DNA from: Gluconacetobacter johannae
GTDB taxonomy: Bacteria > Pseudomonadota > Alphaproteobacteria > Acetobacterales > Acetobacteraceae
Direction: 5' to 3'
DNA length: 64,000 bases
Assembly (NCBI RefSeq): GCF_025994435.1
Contig: NZ_BAQK01000025.1
Coordinates: 43,515-107,514 of the forward strand
Under the pieces are notes generated by a model that was not told the origin of the DNA, made no database searches, and saw only the letters and a program-made list of their open reading frames with translations. Positions 42,291 through 51,995 of the stretch are shown here, one piece after another (position 1 is the first letter of the stretch; each line of letters begins with the position of its first letter). Position numbers and translations under genes: made by a program.

Positions 42291-43422
42291 TGTTCTCCCG
42301 GCGCGCCCTGCTGCGGGACATATCCCTTTCGGCCGCCGCCCGCTGATCATAGGCGTCCACGATGCGCGCGACCAGCGGGTGACGCACGACGTCGCGGGAT
42401 TCGAAGCGCGTGATGCCGATTCCGGGCAGGCCCTCCAGCGTATCCACCGCGTCGCGCAGGCCCGACGGCACGCCATGGGGCAGGTCCACCTGGCTGAGGT
42501 CGCCGGTCACCACCATGTGCGTGCCCGTGCCCATGCGGGTCAGGAACATCTTCATCTGCGCCGAGGTGGTGTTCTGCGCCTCGTCGAGGATGACGAAGGA
42601 ATGCGCCAGGGTGCGCCCGCGCATGAAGGCCAGCGGCGCCACCTCGATTTCGCCGGTGCCCATGCGGCGCACCACCTGATCGCCCGGCATCATGTCGTGC
42701 AGGGCGTCGTACAGCGGGCGCAGATACGGGTCGATCTTGTCCTTCATGTCGCCGGGCAGGAAGCCCAGCCGTTCGCCGGCCTCGACGGCGGGGCGGGACA
42801 GCACGATCCGGTCGACCTGACCGGCCTGGAGCATCGCCACCGCCTGTGCGACGGCCAGATAGGTCTTGCCGGTGCCGGCCGGCCCGACGCCGAACACCAT
42901 TTCGGTCTGGGCCAGCATTTCCATGTAGGCGGCCTGGCCCGCCGAGCGTGGGGCGATGGCGCCCCGCCGCGTGCGGATCGCGGGAAGGTTGGAGAGGGAC
43001 AGCAGGCTCGTGCCTTCGGGGGACATGCTCGACCTTCCTTCCGTCGCCGGATGGGACATGGGGGAACGGGCGGGAGCGGCCATGCGGATTGCCGCCTCGA
43101 TTTCGGCGGTATCCAGCCGGGTTCCGGATTCCAGCTTGCGGTAGAGGCCGGTCAGGGCGAGGCGGGTGCTCTCGACACGTCCGGCCTCGCCGTTGATGGC
43201 GATGCGGTTGCCGCGGCAGGACAGCCGCACGCCGAATCCGCGTTCGAGAAGAAGAAGATGACGGTCATGATCCCCGACGAGCATCGCCAGCAGGGCATTG
43301 TCGTCGAACTGAAGGGTAACCGTCCGCATGGTGTCGGAACCATGCCGCGACGGATCCTGGGGGAGGGGGGCGCCTGTCGGGCGCTGGCCGGACAGGACCG
43401 GTGATACCGTCTGTTCTCTCAA
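42274..43422 (-). CDS. phoH: PhoH family ATPase
   Basis: 382 residues if translation starts at the TTG at 43422, whose TTGA overlaps the miaB stop and which has GGAGAG upstream. The ATG at 43329 (MRTVTLQFDDN) is the alternative. A KH-like N-terminal part is followed by the PhoH ATPase core with Walker A GPAGTGKTYLA and Walker B FVILDEAQNT, plus the LSRPAVEAGERLGFLPGD segment. These PhoH-like (YbeZ) proteins work with YbeY in RNA processing, consistent with the adjoining ybeY. Confidence 0.93.
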   Translation of the reverse strand: MREQTVSPVLSGQRPTGAPLPQDPSRHGSDTMRTVTLQFDDNALLAMLVGDHDRHLLLLERGFGVRLSCRGNRIAINGEAGRVESTRLALTGLYRKLESGTRLDTAEIEAAIRMAAPARSPMSHPATEGRSSMSPEGTSLLSLSNLPAIRTRRGAIAPRSAGQAAYMEMLAQTEMVFGVGPAGTGKTYLAVAQAVAMLQAGQVDRIVLSRPAVEAGERLGFLPGDMKDKIDPYLRPLYDALHDMMPGDQVVRRMGTGEIEVAPLAFMRGRTLAHSFVILDEAQNTTSAQMKMFLTRMGTGTHMVVTGDLSQVDLPHGVPSGLRDAVDTLEGLPGIGITRFESRDVVRHPLVARIVDAYDQRAAAERDMSRSRARRENNGTSK

Positions 43423-44828
43423 GCGAAGGCTCTCTCCTGCACGAGGGTTCCACTCAGTGAATTGGTCAATCTTTCAGCGATCTCCACGTCTGTGATCTGG
43501 CCGATCAGGGTGTCCGGTCCGTCGACGTGAACGGCCTGCAGATAAGGCGACCGGCCGGACATCTGACCCGGCTTGCGCCCGCGCCCCGTAAACAGGACCG
43601 GAAGGGTGCGTCCCACCGTCGTGTCGTTGAAGGCGTCCTGCTGCGTGCGCAGCAGGGCCTGCAGGGCCTGCAGGCGCGCGTCCTTCACCGGCTCGGGCAC
43701 CTGCAGGGCGGCGCCGGCGGCCGGCGTGCCGGGACGGGGGGAATATGTGAACGAGAACGCCTGCGCGAACCCGACATCGCGGATCAACTGCATGGTGGCC
43801 TCGAAATCGGCGTCGGTCTCGCCGGGATGGCCGACGATGAAGTCGGACGACAGGGCGATATCCGGCCGGGCCTCGCGCAGGCGGTGCACCAGTTCCAGAT
43901 ACTGCGCGGCGGTATGGCCCCGGTTCATCGCGTCCAGGATCCGGTCCGACCCCGACTGCACCGGCAGGTGCAGGAACGGCATCAGCGCCGGCAGGTCGCG
44001 ATGGGCCGCGATCAGCGCGTCGTCCATGTCGCGCGGGTGCGAGGTGGTGTAGCGGATGCGCGCCAGCCCCGGGATGGCCGACAGGGCCTCGGCCAGGCGG
44101 GCCAGGCCCCAGATGCGCCCGTCCGGCGCCGCGCCGTGATAGGCGTTGACGTTCTGGCCCAGCAGCGTGATTTCCCGCGCCCCGGCATCGACCATGCGCC
44201 GCGCCTCGGCCAGCACCGACGCCACGGGGCGGCTGGCCTCGGCCCCGCGCGTGTACGGCACGACACAGAACGAGCAGAATTTGTCGCACCCTTCCTGGAT
44301 CGTCAGGAAGGAGGTGACGCCGCCGGGCGTCTGCGGGGCCTGGGCGTCGGGCAGGAAGTCGAATTTCTGTTCGGCCGGGAAGTCGGTGTCGATCACCGCC
44401 CCTGCCGCCCGCGACGCCCGCGCCACCATTTCCGGCAGGCGGTGATAGGTCTGCGGCCCCAGGACGATGTCCACAAACGGGGCTCGCGCCAGGATTTCCC
44501 GGCCTTCGGCCTGCGCCACGCATCCGGCGACGGCCAGGACGGTCTTGTGTCCCTCGGTCGCGCGCGCGTCCTTGACCACGCGCAGCCGGCCGAGTTCGGA
44601 AAACACCTTTTCCGCCGCGCGGTCGCGGATGTGGCAGGTATTGAGGATGACCATGTCCGCCGCATCGGGCGTGTCCACCGGCCGGTAGCCCAGCGGCCGC
44701 AGGACATCGGTCATGCGCGCGCTGTCATAGACATTCATCTGGCAGCCCCACGTAATGACATGGAGGCCCTTGCGCCTGTCCTCGGGGGCGGCATCCATGG
44801 CGGGGGGGCAGTCAGAACGATCGGTCAC
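43419..44828 (-). CDS. miaB: tRNA-2-methylthio-N6-dimethylallyladenosine synthase
   Basis: About 469 residues from the GTG at 44828, with GAGAAAG upstream; other in-frame starts at 44861 and 44798 are possible. The N-terminal UPF0004 domain binds one [4Fe-4S] cluster through C29 (WGCQMN), C65 (LNTCHIRD) and the Cys in VAGCVAQ. The radical-SAM cluster is CDKFCSFCVVPY. A TRAM domain ends the protein. MiaB adds the methylthio group at A37 of tRNAs. It is the first gene of the miaB-phoH-ybeY-corC operon and is divergent from tamA. Confidence 0.95.
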   Translation of the reverse strand: MTDRSDCPPAMDAAPEDRRKGLHVITWGCQMNVYDSARMTDVLRPLGYRPVDTPDAADMVILNTCHIRDRAAEKVFSELGRLRVVKDARATEGHKTVLAVAGCVAQAEGREILARAPFVDIVLGPQTYHRLPEMVARASRAAGAVIDTDFPAEQKFDFLPDAQAPQTPGGVTSFLTIQEGCDKFCSFCVVPYTRGAEASRPVASVLAEARRMVDAGAREITLLGQNVNAYHGAAPDGRIWGLARLAEALSAIPGLARIRYTTSHPRDMDDALIAAHRDLPALMPFLHLPVQSGSDRILDAMNRGHTAAQYLELVHRLREARPDIALSSDFIVGHPGETDADFEATMQLIRDVGFAQAFSFTYSPRPGTPAAGAALQVPEPVKDARLQALQALLRTQQDAFNDTTVGRTLPVLFTGRGRKPGQMSGRSPYLQAVHVDGPDTLIGQITDVEIAERLTNSLSGTLVQERAFA

Positions 44829-45199
44829 GGCTGAAACTTTCTCGGCGCACCGCCGGACCATCCCGCGCGGTCGCGGGAACACATCATATGCGCGGAGGTC
44901 CGGGTCAAGGCCCGGCACCTGCAAGGCCGGAAGCCGCCAGACCGGGATATGGCAGGATCATCGCGTGGCGGACCTCCATCAGGCGATGCCGGTGGCCGCG
45001 GCATCCCTGTTCATGATCTGGCAAAAGAAGCCCCGCCCTTGTCAAGGCAACTCTCCGAGTCTCGCATCAAAAAAACATCCGGCCGGCCTGCCGGGCAACA
45101 ATTTTTTATCGTCTTGTCAAATGGCTGCCGTATAAACAAGGCAGGAAGGCCGTCGCGGGACGCGACCGTCGGAAAGCACAGAGGCAGGGCTCGGACACA
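44829..45199. other. Divergent region between miaB and tamA with an orphan terminator-like hairpin
   Basis: About 370 bases with no supported gene. At 45069-45107 seven As, a GC-rich self-complementary stretch (CCGGCCGGCCTGCCGGG) and six Ts form a structure like a rho-independent terminator. It lies in the leader of tamA, with no plus-strand gene in front of it. Further on, TTGTCA near 45115 and TATAAA near 45132 are too close together to be a standard promoter pair. Confidence 0.4.
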
Positions 45200-47203
45200 T
45201 TGACAGCGTCACGGCACCCCAAGGCGATTTCACGGGAAAACGCGGCAGGGGCTGGGGGCGGCGATCAGGGGCGGGGGGGGCGGCGGCGCACGGGCCTGCT
45301 GGCCACCGGGATCGCGGTGTCGGCACTGTCGGCCTGGATGACCGTCACCGCGCGCGGGGCCGACCCGCAAGCCTACGTCACTACGATTCGCGCCACGGGC
45401 GACGGCGACCTGGACGCCGCGATCAGTTCATCCTCCGATCTTCTGGCCCTTCAGAAGACCCAGGCCGTCAGCCCGTTCGCGCTGGCGGGGCGCATCCGCA
45501 ACGAGTACGACCGCATTCGCACCGCCCTGGAAAGTTTTGGCTATTATGCGCCGATCGTCCGGATCGAGGTGGGAATGCGGCCCGGCAAGGGGGCGCCGGC
45601 CGGCCCCATGCTCGATGGCCGCGATCCGCGCCTGCCGGAATGGCTGCTGTCGGTCCCGAAAGGGCAGAACGTGCAGATCACCGTCACACCCACGCGCGGC
45701 GAACTGTTTCGGCTGGGGCGCCTGACCCTGCAACGTGCCCCGCAGGATGGGCCGGGGGATGTGGTCCTGAATGGTCCGGAAGCCAAGGCGCTGGGGCTGC
45801 GCGTCGGCCAGCCGGCCGTTGCATCGGACGTGCTGGCGGCCGCCACGCATCTGCAGGCGGAACTGAAGGAGGAAGGCTATGCCCTGGCGGCGGTTGCGCC
45901 GCCCAAGGCGTGGCTGCGTCCCGAGACGCGCACGCTCGACCTGGTGTTCACCGTGCGGCGCGGACCGGTCGTCGATATCGGCGCCATCACGCTGACCGGG
46001 CTCACGCGGGTACACCCGTCGTATATCGCGCGCAGGCTGACGATTCGCCCCGGCATGCTCTACCAGCCCTCGCGCATCGAGGCGGCGCGGCAGGACCTGG
46101 CGTCGCTGGGGGTGTTTTCCGACGTGCAGGTGCGTGACGTGCCGCCGCTGACGGCGGGCGAGCGCATGCCACTCGATTTCGGGTTCACCGAGGGCAAGCG
46201 GCGGATGGTGGAACTGCAAGGCGGCTATTCGACCGACCTGGGCGGCCGGGGGGGCGTGAGCTGGACGCACAACAATATCTTCGGCAATGCCGAGAAACTG
46301 CGGCTGACGGCGCTGGTCACCGGTCTGGGCGGATCCGCGCAGCAGGGGTTGGGCTACGATGTCTATGCCGATCTGATGAAGCCGGATTTCGGCTCCCGCA
46401 ACCAGAACCTCAGCGTGCGCGTCGAAGGCATCCGGCAGTTGCTCTATTCCTATCGCCAGACCGCGCTGCTGGTCCGTGCCGGGCTGGTCCGGCGGCTGGG
46501 ACGGCGCTGGAGCGTGTCGTACGGGGGCCAGGCGGAACAGGAACAGATCGACCAGATGGGCCGGACGAACGATTACACGATCGTCTCGCTGCCCCTGTCG
46601 GCGACCTATGACGGCACGGGGGTCAGCAACCCCATCGACCCCGCGACCCATGGCGTGCGCCTGGCGCTGAGCGCCACGCCGTCGGCCTCGCTGGTCAACG
46701 GGACGTCCTTCTTCACCATCCTGCAGGCCAACGCCTCGACCTATTTCGACCTGACGCACCTGGGGCTGTCGCGCCCCGGACGCAGCGTCCTGGCGTTTCG
46801 CGGCATCATCGGCAATGTGCAGGGGGCCTCGACCTTCGATATTCCGCCGGATCAGCGCCTCTATGCCGGTGGCAGCGCCACTGTGCGGGGATTCCGCTAC
46901 CAGGGTGTGGGTCCGCAATTCCCCAACAGCAAATATGCGATCGGCGGAACGTCGATGGATGCCGGATCGTTCGAATTCCGCCAGCGCCTGTTCCGCAGTT
47001 TCGGCGCGGCGCTGTTCGCCGACGCAGGGCAGGTGGGCACCAGCAGCCGCCCGTTCGAGGGCACGCTGCGGGTCGGCGCGGGGGCCGGCGTGCGGTACTA
47101 TACCCCGATCGGCCCGGTCCGGGTGGACGTGGCCGTGCCGCTCAACCGCCCGGCGCAGGGCGACACGTGGGAGCTTTATATCGGCCTGGGGGAGACGTTC
47201 TGA
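45200..47203 (+). CDS. tamA: Outer-membrane translocation/assembly protein TamA (BamA family)
   Basis: 667 residues from a TTG at 45200. No ATG with a ribosome site is available before the signal segment, so the exact start is uncertain. An N-terminal signal segment (RRRTGLLATGIAVSALSAWM, ending near ARGA) is followed by POTRA-like domains to about residue 330. A 16-strand beta-barrel then runs to the final Phe (ELYIGLGETF), typical of outer-membrane proteins. The barrel motif VRGFRYQGVGP is the conserved VRGF loop of Omp85 proteins. With TamB it inserts selected outer-membrane proteins or moves lipids. Its stop overlaps the tamB ATG. Confidence 0.93.
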   Translation: MTASRHPKAISRENAAGAGGGDQGRGGRRRTGLLATGIAVSALSAWMTVTARGADPQAYVTTIRATGDGDLDAAISSSSDLLALQKTQAVSPFALAGRIRNEYDRIRTALESFGYYAPIVRIEVGMRPGKGAPAGPMLDGRDPRLPEWLLSVPKGQNVQITVTPTRGELFRLGRLTLQRAPQDGPGDVVLNGPEAKALGLRVGQPAVASDVLAAATHLQAELKEEGYALAAVAPPKAWLRPETRTLDLVFTVRRGPVVDIGAITLTGLTRVHPSYIARRLTIRPGMLYQPSRIEAARQDLASLGVFSDVQVRDVPPLTAGERMPLDFGFTEGKRRMVELQGGYSTDLGGRGGVSWTHNNIFGNAEKLRLTALVTGLGGSAQQGLGYDVYADLMKPDFGSRNQNLSVRVEGIRQLLYSYRQTALLVRAGLVRRLGRRWSVSYGGQAEQEQIDQMGRTNDYTIVSLPLSATYDGTGVSNPIDPATHGVRLALSATPSASLVNGTSFFTILQANASTYFDLTHLGLSRPGRSVLAFRGIIGNVQGASTFDIPPDQRLYAGGSATVRGFRYQGVGPQFPNSKYAIGGTSMDAGSFEFRQRLFRSFGAALFADAGQVGTSSRPFEGTLRVGAGAGVRYYTPIGPVRVDVAVPLNRPAQGDTWELYIGLGETF

Positions 47204-50200
47204 TGGCGCCGGACCCACGCACCCCCGACCCGCGCAATTCCCACCCCCCGGCACCAGCCGGGCGGCGGTGGCCCAGGATCGCGCTATGGGCGGCCGGCCT
47301 GATGGTGGGCGTGCCGGCGGGGCTGGTCCTGCTGGCCCTCGCCGGCATCCTGATCGCCGCCAATACCGGGCCGGGCCGTCACTTCATCGAACGGCAGACG
47401 GCCGCCCTGACCGACGGCACCGTCCAGGTGCAGGGCATTTCGGGCCGCTTTCCCGATGCGCTGCGGATTCGCCATATCGCCCTGGCCGACAGCAAGGGCA
47501 CGTGGCTTTCGATCGACGGCCTGTCGCTGGACTGGCGCCCCACGCACCTGCTGTTCCGGACCGCGCGGGTCGACAGCATCGCGATGGACCGCCTCGCCAT
47601 CCCGCGCCTGCCGGCCGGCCAGACGGACAATTCGGGCAAGTCGTCGTCCCAGGGGGGAGGGCTGGATCTCGGCGTCGATATCCGGACCATCCATGTCGGG
47701 CGGATTGATGTCGGGCCTGACATCGCCGGCGCCGCGGCGTCCTTCGCCCTCGACGGGCAGGCGCGGCTGGCCCATATCGCGCCGGTGCTGAAGGGGGTGA
47801 GCGTCGCCACCCTGCCCGACGCGGCCATTACCCTGAGCCTGAAACGCCTGGATCGCGAAGGCGCCCTGGCCCTGCATACGATGGTGTCGCCGGGACGGCT
47901 GGCCCTGCATCTGACCGCCGACGAAAAGGCGGGCGGGTTTGCGACGGTCGCCGGCATGGCGGCGCTGGACCCGCTTCACCTGACTCTCGACCTTGAGGGG
48001 CCACGCGATGCGAACCGTCTGGATTTTGCACTGAAGGCAGGGGAAATTTCCTCCAATATAAATGGTGTCGTCAATTTTCTTGATGGAAAGACGCAACTGG
48101 CCCTGACGGCGCATGCACCCGGAATGGTGGTGCGTGACGGCATCGGCTGGCACGAGGTCGCGCTCGACGCCCATGTCTCGGGCGATCTGCATCACCCGGT
48201 AGGAAGCGGGCAACTGGTTCTCGACCGGCTGTCGGCGGCCGGCACCAGCGCCAGCCGGATCGCGGTGAATTTCGACGGGCATGAAGGGGTGGCGGGTCAG
48301 CCGGCCCTGGCGCACCTGCGCGCCACGCTCGATGGGCTGACGATACCGGGGCCGCGTCCGGCGGTGTTCGCTGCGGCGCCGATCACGCTGGACCTGCTCC
48401 TGCACCCCGACGACGCGCAAGCGCCGCTGGACATCGACCTCTCCCATGCCCTGCTCCATCTGGTCGGCCGGGTCGCGACCGCCACCCCGGCGCATGGCAC
48501 GTTCGACCTGACGGTGCCCCAACTGGCACCCCTGGCGGCCATCGGATCGGTCGCGCTGACGGGGCAGGCCGGTCTGCACGGTGCGTTTGCCCTGCCGGCC
48601 CATCCCGGTGGCGACACGACGCTGGCGCTTGACGGCACCGTCGGGCTGACCGGGGGCCAGCCCCAGGCGGTCGGCCTGGTCGGGCCGGACGGACGTCTGG
48701 CGCTGCGGGGCAGGCTGGGGCCGGCGCAAGGGACCGCAGGGGGGCGGGCGATCCGGATCGACAGCCTGACATTTGACGGGCAGGCGATGCATCTGGCCCT
48801 GTCCGGCAGCCAGACCGGCGGGGCAGGCGCGAAAATACTGGATGCTCGCCTGAAGCTGGCCCTGGACGATCTGAATCGGGTCCTGCCTGCCTTGCGCGGC
48901 CGCAGCGACCTGGGGCTGGCCGTGACCGGTCCGATGGACGACCTGTCGGCGACGGCGCATCTGGACGGACAATTGGGGACCAGCGGCATGCCGGCCGGTC
49001 CGGTCATGCTGGACGCGGTTTTTCACCACCTGCCCACGACTCCCCAGGGCACGGTGATGGCGCAGGGCACCGTGGACGGCGCGCCGCTGTCCATCGCGGC
49101 GGACCTGGAGCAGGATGCCCAGGGCACGCGGACGCTGGATCTGGACCATCTCGACTGGAAAAGCGCGTCCGGCAAGGGCCACCTGACCCTGGCCGCCGGC
49201 AAGGCGATTCCGCTGGGGACCCTCGATTTCCAGATGACGCGCCTGGCCGACCTGTCCTCTCTGCTGGGCCAGGCGATCTCGGGCGCGGTCGTGGCGTCGG
49301 TGCGGACATCGGATACCGCGAATGCCGCCGTTCCCCCCACGGTGACGCTGCATCTGGATGGCAACGTCTCCAGCAGCGCGGCCAGCGTCCGCCATGTCGT
49401 CCTGGCCGGCAGCGTCGCCGATCCGGCGGGGGCGGCGCGATCGGACCTGACGCTGGCGATCGACGGGGTGGCCGCGCGCGGGGTGACCGGCAATGCCCGC
49501 ATCACGGCCCGCGGCCCACGGAATGCGCTGGCCGTCACGGCGACGTCGGCGTTGCAGAACCTGGCCGGCGCACCGGCCGGGCTGTCGACGGATTTCGTCC
49601 TCGACCTGCCCGGCCGGGCCGTGGCCCTGCGTACGCTGCAGGCGAACGCGAAGGGCGAGACGTTGCGCCTGCTGGCGCCGGCCCGAATCGGCTTCGGCGC
49701 CACAATCGCCGTCGATCGGCTGCGGGCGACAGTGGCGCCGCCGGGTGTCAGCCCGGCGCAGATCGACATTGCCGGAAGCGTCAGGCCCGCCTTGTCCCTG
49801 AACGTCGCGATCGACGGGCTGACGCCGGCCATCGCCCGGCCGTTCATGCCGTCCCTGGACGCCAGCGGCGTGATCTCGGCGCGGGCGAAACTTTCGGGGA
49901 CGCTGGCCAGGCCGCAGGGCACGGTGACGCTGACCGCCCGCGACATGAAATATCATTCCGACGTCAGCGGGGCGCTGCCCGCGGCCAGCCTGGACGCCAA
50001 AGCGCAACTGGCGGGCACGCAGGCACGGCTGGACGCCACGGCCCATGCCGGGTCGATGCTGGACCTGACGGTGCGGGGAACTGTGCCGACCGGGGCTGCC
50101 GGCGGCATGGCCCTGCAGGCCGACGGGAAGATCGACCTGTCTGCGGCCAACGCCTATCTGGGCGCGCAGGGACGCCAGGCGGAAGGCGTGGCACGGTTCG

Positions 50201-51429
50201 CCCTGGCGCTGACGGGGCCGTTCTCGGCCCCGCGCGCCAACGGCACCGTGACCCTGGCCAACGGGCAGGTCCATGATTTCGCCCAGGGAATCCAGCTTTC
50301 CAGCATAAACGGTTCGATCGTGGCCCATGACGACCGGTTGACGATCGACCGCCTGACCGCCGCCGCGGGATCGGGCCAGATTACGGTCAGCGGGACGGTC
50401 GGCGCGTTCCAGCCCGGCCTGCCGATCGACCTGCGGATTATGGCGGCCAAGGCGCGGCCGCTGGCCAGCGACCTGGTCACGGCGACGATCGACAGCGACC
50501 TGACCGTCCGGGGGCTTCTGGCCTCGCGTATCGACGTCGCGGGGTCGGTCGCGATTCCGCATGCCGAAATCAATATTCCCAGTTCCCTGCCGACCTCCGT
50601 CGCGCGGCTGGACGTCATTCGTCCGGGCGATGACGCCAAGGCCGCGCAGGATGGGGGCGGCGGCATGGTCGTGGGGCTGGATATCACGGCCTCCTCGCCG
50701 GGGCAGATGTTCATTCGCGGGCATGGCCTGGACGCCGAGATGCGCGGGCGCCTGCACGTGGGCGGCACGGCGGATGCGCCGCTGGTCACCGGCGGATTCA
50801 CCATGCGGCGCGGCAACTTCAACCTGGCGGGGATCTCGCTCGATTTCACAAAGGGGCGCGTGGCGTTCAACGGCACCGGCGTCACGCAGGCGATCGACCC
50901 GACCCTGGATTTCGAGGCCGAGCGCGGCACCAACGCCGGGACGGCGCGCCTGACGGTCAGCGGATATGCCAGCGCCCCCAAGATCAGCTTTTCGTCCTCG
51001 CCGCCCCTGTCGCAGGACCAGATCATGGCGATGCTGCTGTTCGGCACCGACGCGCAATCGCTGTCGCCGACCCAGATGGCCGAGATCGCGGCGGCCGTCG
51101 CGACGCTGACCGGGGGGAGCGGGTTCGATCCCATCGGCACGATCCGCAACAGACTGGGCCTGGACCGGCTGCAAGTGGCGGGCGGCTCCGGGGTCGGCAA
51201 TGGCGGCGGCACCAGTGTCGAGGCCGGGAAATATGTCATGCGCGGCGTCTATGTCGGGGCCAAGCAGGCGACGTCGGGTTCCGGCACGCAGGCCCAGGTC
51301 CAGGTGGATCTGACGCGGCGGCTGAAGCTGAACACGACGGTCGGCACCGGGGGCAACGTCACCGGCTTCACCACGCCGGAAAACGATCCGGGCAGCAGCG
51401 TCGGCCTGTCCTACCAGTACCAGTACTGA
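47203..51429 (+). CDS. tamB: Translocation/assembly module TamB (DUF490)
   Basis: 1408 residues, normal for TamB. A single inner-membrane anchor lies at about residues 25-55 (IALWAAGLMVGVPAGLVLLA). A very long repetitive beta-helical groove domain then spans the periplasm. The conserved C-terminal DUF490 block contains GSAFTMRRG-like strands, SSPPLSQDQIMAMLLFG and the final LSYQYQY. GGGGGAG precedes the ATG at 47203, which overlaps the tamA stop (TGATG). TamB works with TamA, and AsmA-like relatives act in phospholipid transport. A short AT-rich patch at about 48030-48090 has codon use unlike the rest, without breaking the frame. Confidence 0.95.
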   Translation: MAPDPRTPDPRNSHPPAPAGRRWPRIALWAAGLMVGVPAGLVLLALAGILIAANTGPGRHFIERQTAALTDGTVQVQGISGRFPDALRIRHIALADSKGTWLSIDGLSLDWRPTHLLFRTARVDSIAMDRLAIPRLPAGQTDNSGKSSSQGGGLDLGVDIRTIHVGRIDVGPDIAGAAASFALDGQARLAHIAPVLKGVSVATLPDAAITLSLKRLDREGALALHTMVSPGRLALHLTADEKAGGFATVAGMAALDPLHLTLDLEGPRDANRLDFALKAGEISSNINGVVNFLDGKTQLALTAHAPGMVVRDGIGWHEVALDAHVSGDLHHPVGSGQLVLDRLSAAGTSASRIAVNFDGHEGVAGQPALAHLRATLDGLTIPGPRPAVFAAAPITLDLLLHPDDAQAPLDIDLSHALLHLVGRVATATPAHGTFDLTVPQLAPLAAIGSVALTGQAGLHGAFALPAHPGGDTTLALDGTVGLTGGQPQAVGLVGPDGRLALRGRLGPAQGTAGGRAIRIDSLTFDGQAMHLALSGSQTGGAGAKILDARLKLALDDLNRVLPALRGRSDLGLAVTGPMDDLSATAHLDGQLGTSGMPAGPVMLDAVFHHLPTTPQGTVMAQGTVDGAPLSIAADLEQDAQGTRTLDLDHLDWKSASGKGHLTLAAGKAIPLGTLDFQMTRLADLSSLLGQAISGAVVASVRTSDTANAAVPPTVTLHLDGNVSSSAASVRHVVLAGSVADPAGAARSDLTLAIDGVAARGVTGNARITARGPRNALAVTATSALQNLAGAPAGLSTDFVLDLPGRAVALRTLQANAKGETLRLLAPARIGFGATIAVDRLRATVAPPGVSPAQIDIAGSVRPALSLNVAIDGLTPAIARPFMPSLDASGVISARAKLSGTLARPQGTVTLTARDMKYHSDVSGALPAASLDAKAQLAGTQARLDATAHAGSMLDLTVRGTVPTGAAGGMALQADGKIDLSAANAYLGAQGRQAEGVARFALALTGPFSAPRANGTVTLANGQVHDFAQGIQLSSINGSIVAHDDRLTIDRLTAAAGSGQITVSGTVGAFQPGLPIDLRIMAAKARPLASDLVTATIDSDLTVRGLLASRIDVAGSVAIPHAEINIPSSLPTSVARLDVIRPGDDAKAAQDGGGGMVVGLDITASSPGQMFIRGHGLDAEMRGRLHVGGTADAPLVTGGFTMRRGNFNLAGISLDFTKGRVAFNGTGVTQAIDPTLDFEAERGTNAGTARLTVSGYASAPKISFSSSPPLSQDQIMAMLLFGTDAQSLSPTQMAEIAAAVATLTGGSGFDPIGTIRNRLGLDRLQVAGGSGVGNGGGTSVEAGKYVMRGVYVGAKQATSGSGTQAQVQVDLTRRLKLNTTVGTGGNVTGFTTPENDPGSSVGLSYQYQY

Positions 51430-51442
51430 GGCCGTCCGTCTC

Positions 51443-51817
51443 TCAGGCCTGTCCGAGGATGGACCGGACCCGCTCCAGGACCGCCGAAAGCTCGTACGGT
51501 TTGGCGATATGGCTATCGCGCGTTCCATCCGGGGCCGGGCCGTCGGGCGCCGTTGCATGGCCGCTGATATAGACCACCGGCAGGTCGGGCCATTTCCGCC
51601 GCGCCAGTGCCGCGATTTCCGAACCATCCAGGCCGCCGGGGATCCGGATATCGGTCAGCAGAATCGCGATGTCGTTCTGGGTGTCCATGGCGGCCAGGGC
51701 CTCCGGGGCGGTCTCGGCCTCGATGACCGTGAAGCCACCGCGCAGGCGCAGATAGCCCGCCAGCGCCGTGCGGATCAGGAATTCGTCCTCGACCAGGACA
51801 ATGGGCGCTATAGTCAT
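51443..51817 (-). CDS. Single-domain response regulator (receiver only)
   Basis: 124 residues, receiver fold only. The acidic pair is VEDE at the start, the phosphoacceptor Asp is in ILLTDIRIPGG, the conserved Ser is in VYISGH and the Lys is in IAKPYE. There is no output domain, so it must act through protein contact or phosphate relay; many alphaproteobacterial relatives of this type (CheY-like, FixJ-N-like) do so. It is convergent with tamB. No partner kinase is nearby. Confidence 0.88.
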   Translation of the reverse strand: MTIAPIVLVEDEFLIRTALAGYLRLRGGFTVIEAETAPEALAAMDTQNDIAILLTDIRIPGGLDGSEIAALARRKWPDLPVVYISGHATAPDGPAPDGTRDSHIAKPYELSAVLERVRSILGQA

Positions 51818-51995
51818 GGAACAGGAATCGGGCGCGTGCGAGGGCGCGGGCAGGGAAATTTTCGCATGCCCTGTCCAACGCGGGGCGCGGCCAGGGGTTC
51901 ACGTATCGGCTATGCCGGGGACAGGCTGATGCCGTCCGTCATGATACGATAGGATCGGGCGTCGCACCCGCACGACCCACGACAGGAAGGCCGGA

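Noticed and set aside
44755..45203. Small open frames upstream of tamA
   Set aside because: No ribosome site, unlike the codon use of neighbouring genes, and they cross the terminator-like structure and the miaB start.
47284..51627. Minus-strand frame of over 1,400 codons opposite tamB
   Set aside because: Antisense shadow of tamB: no ribosome site, no domain, biased composition.
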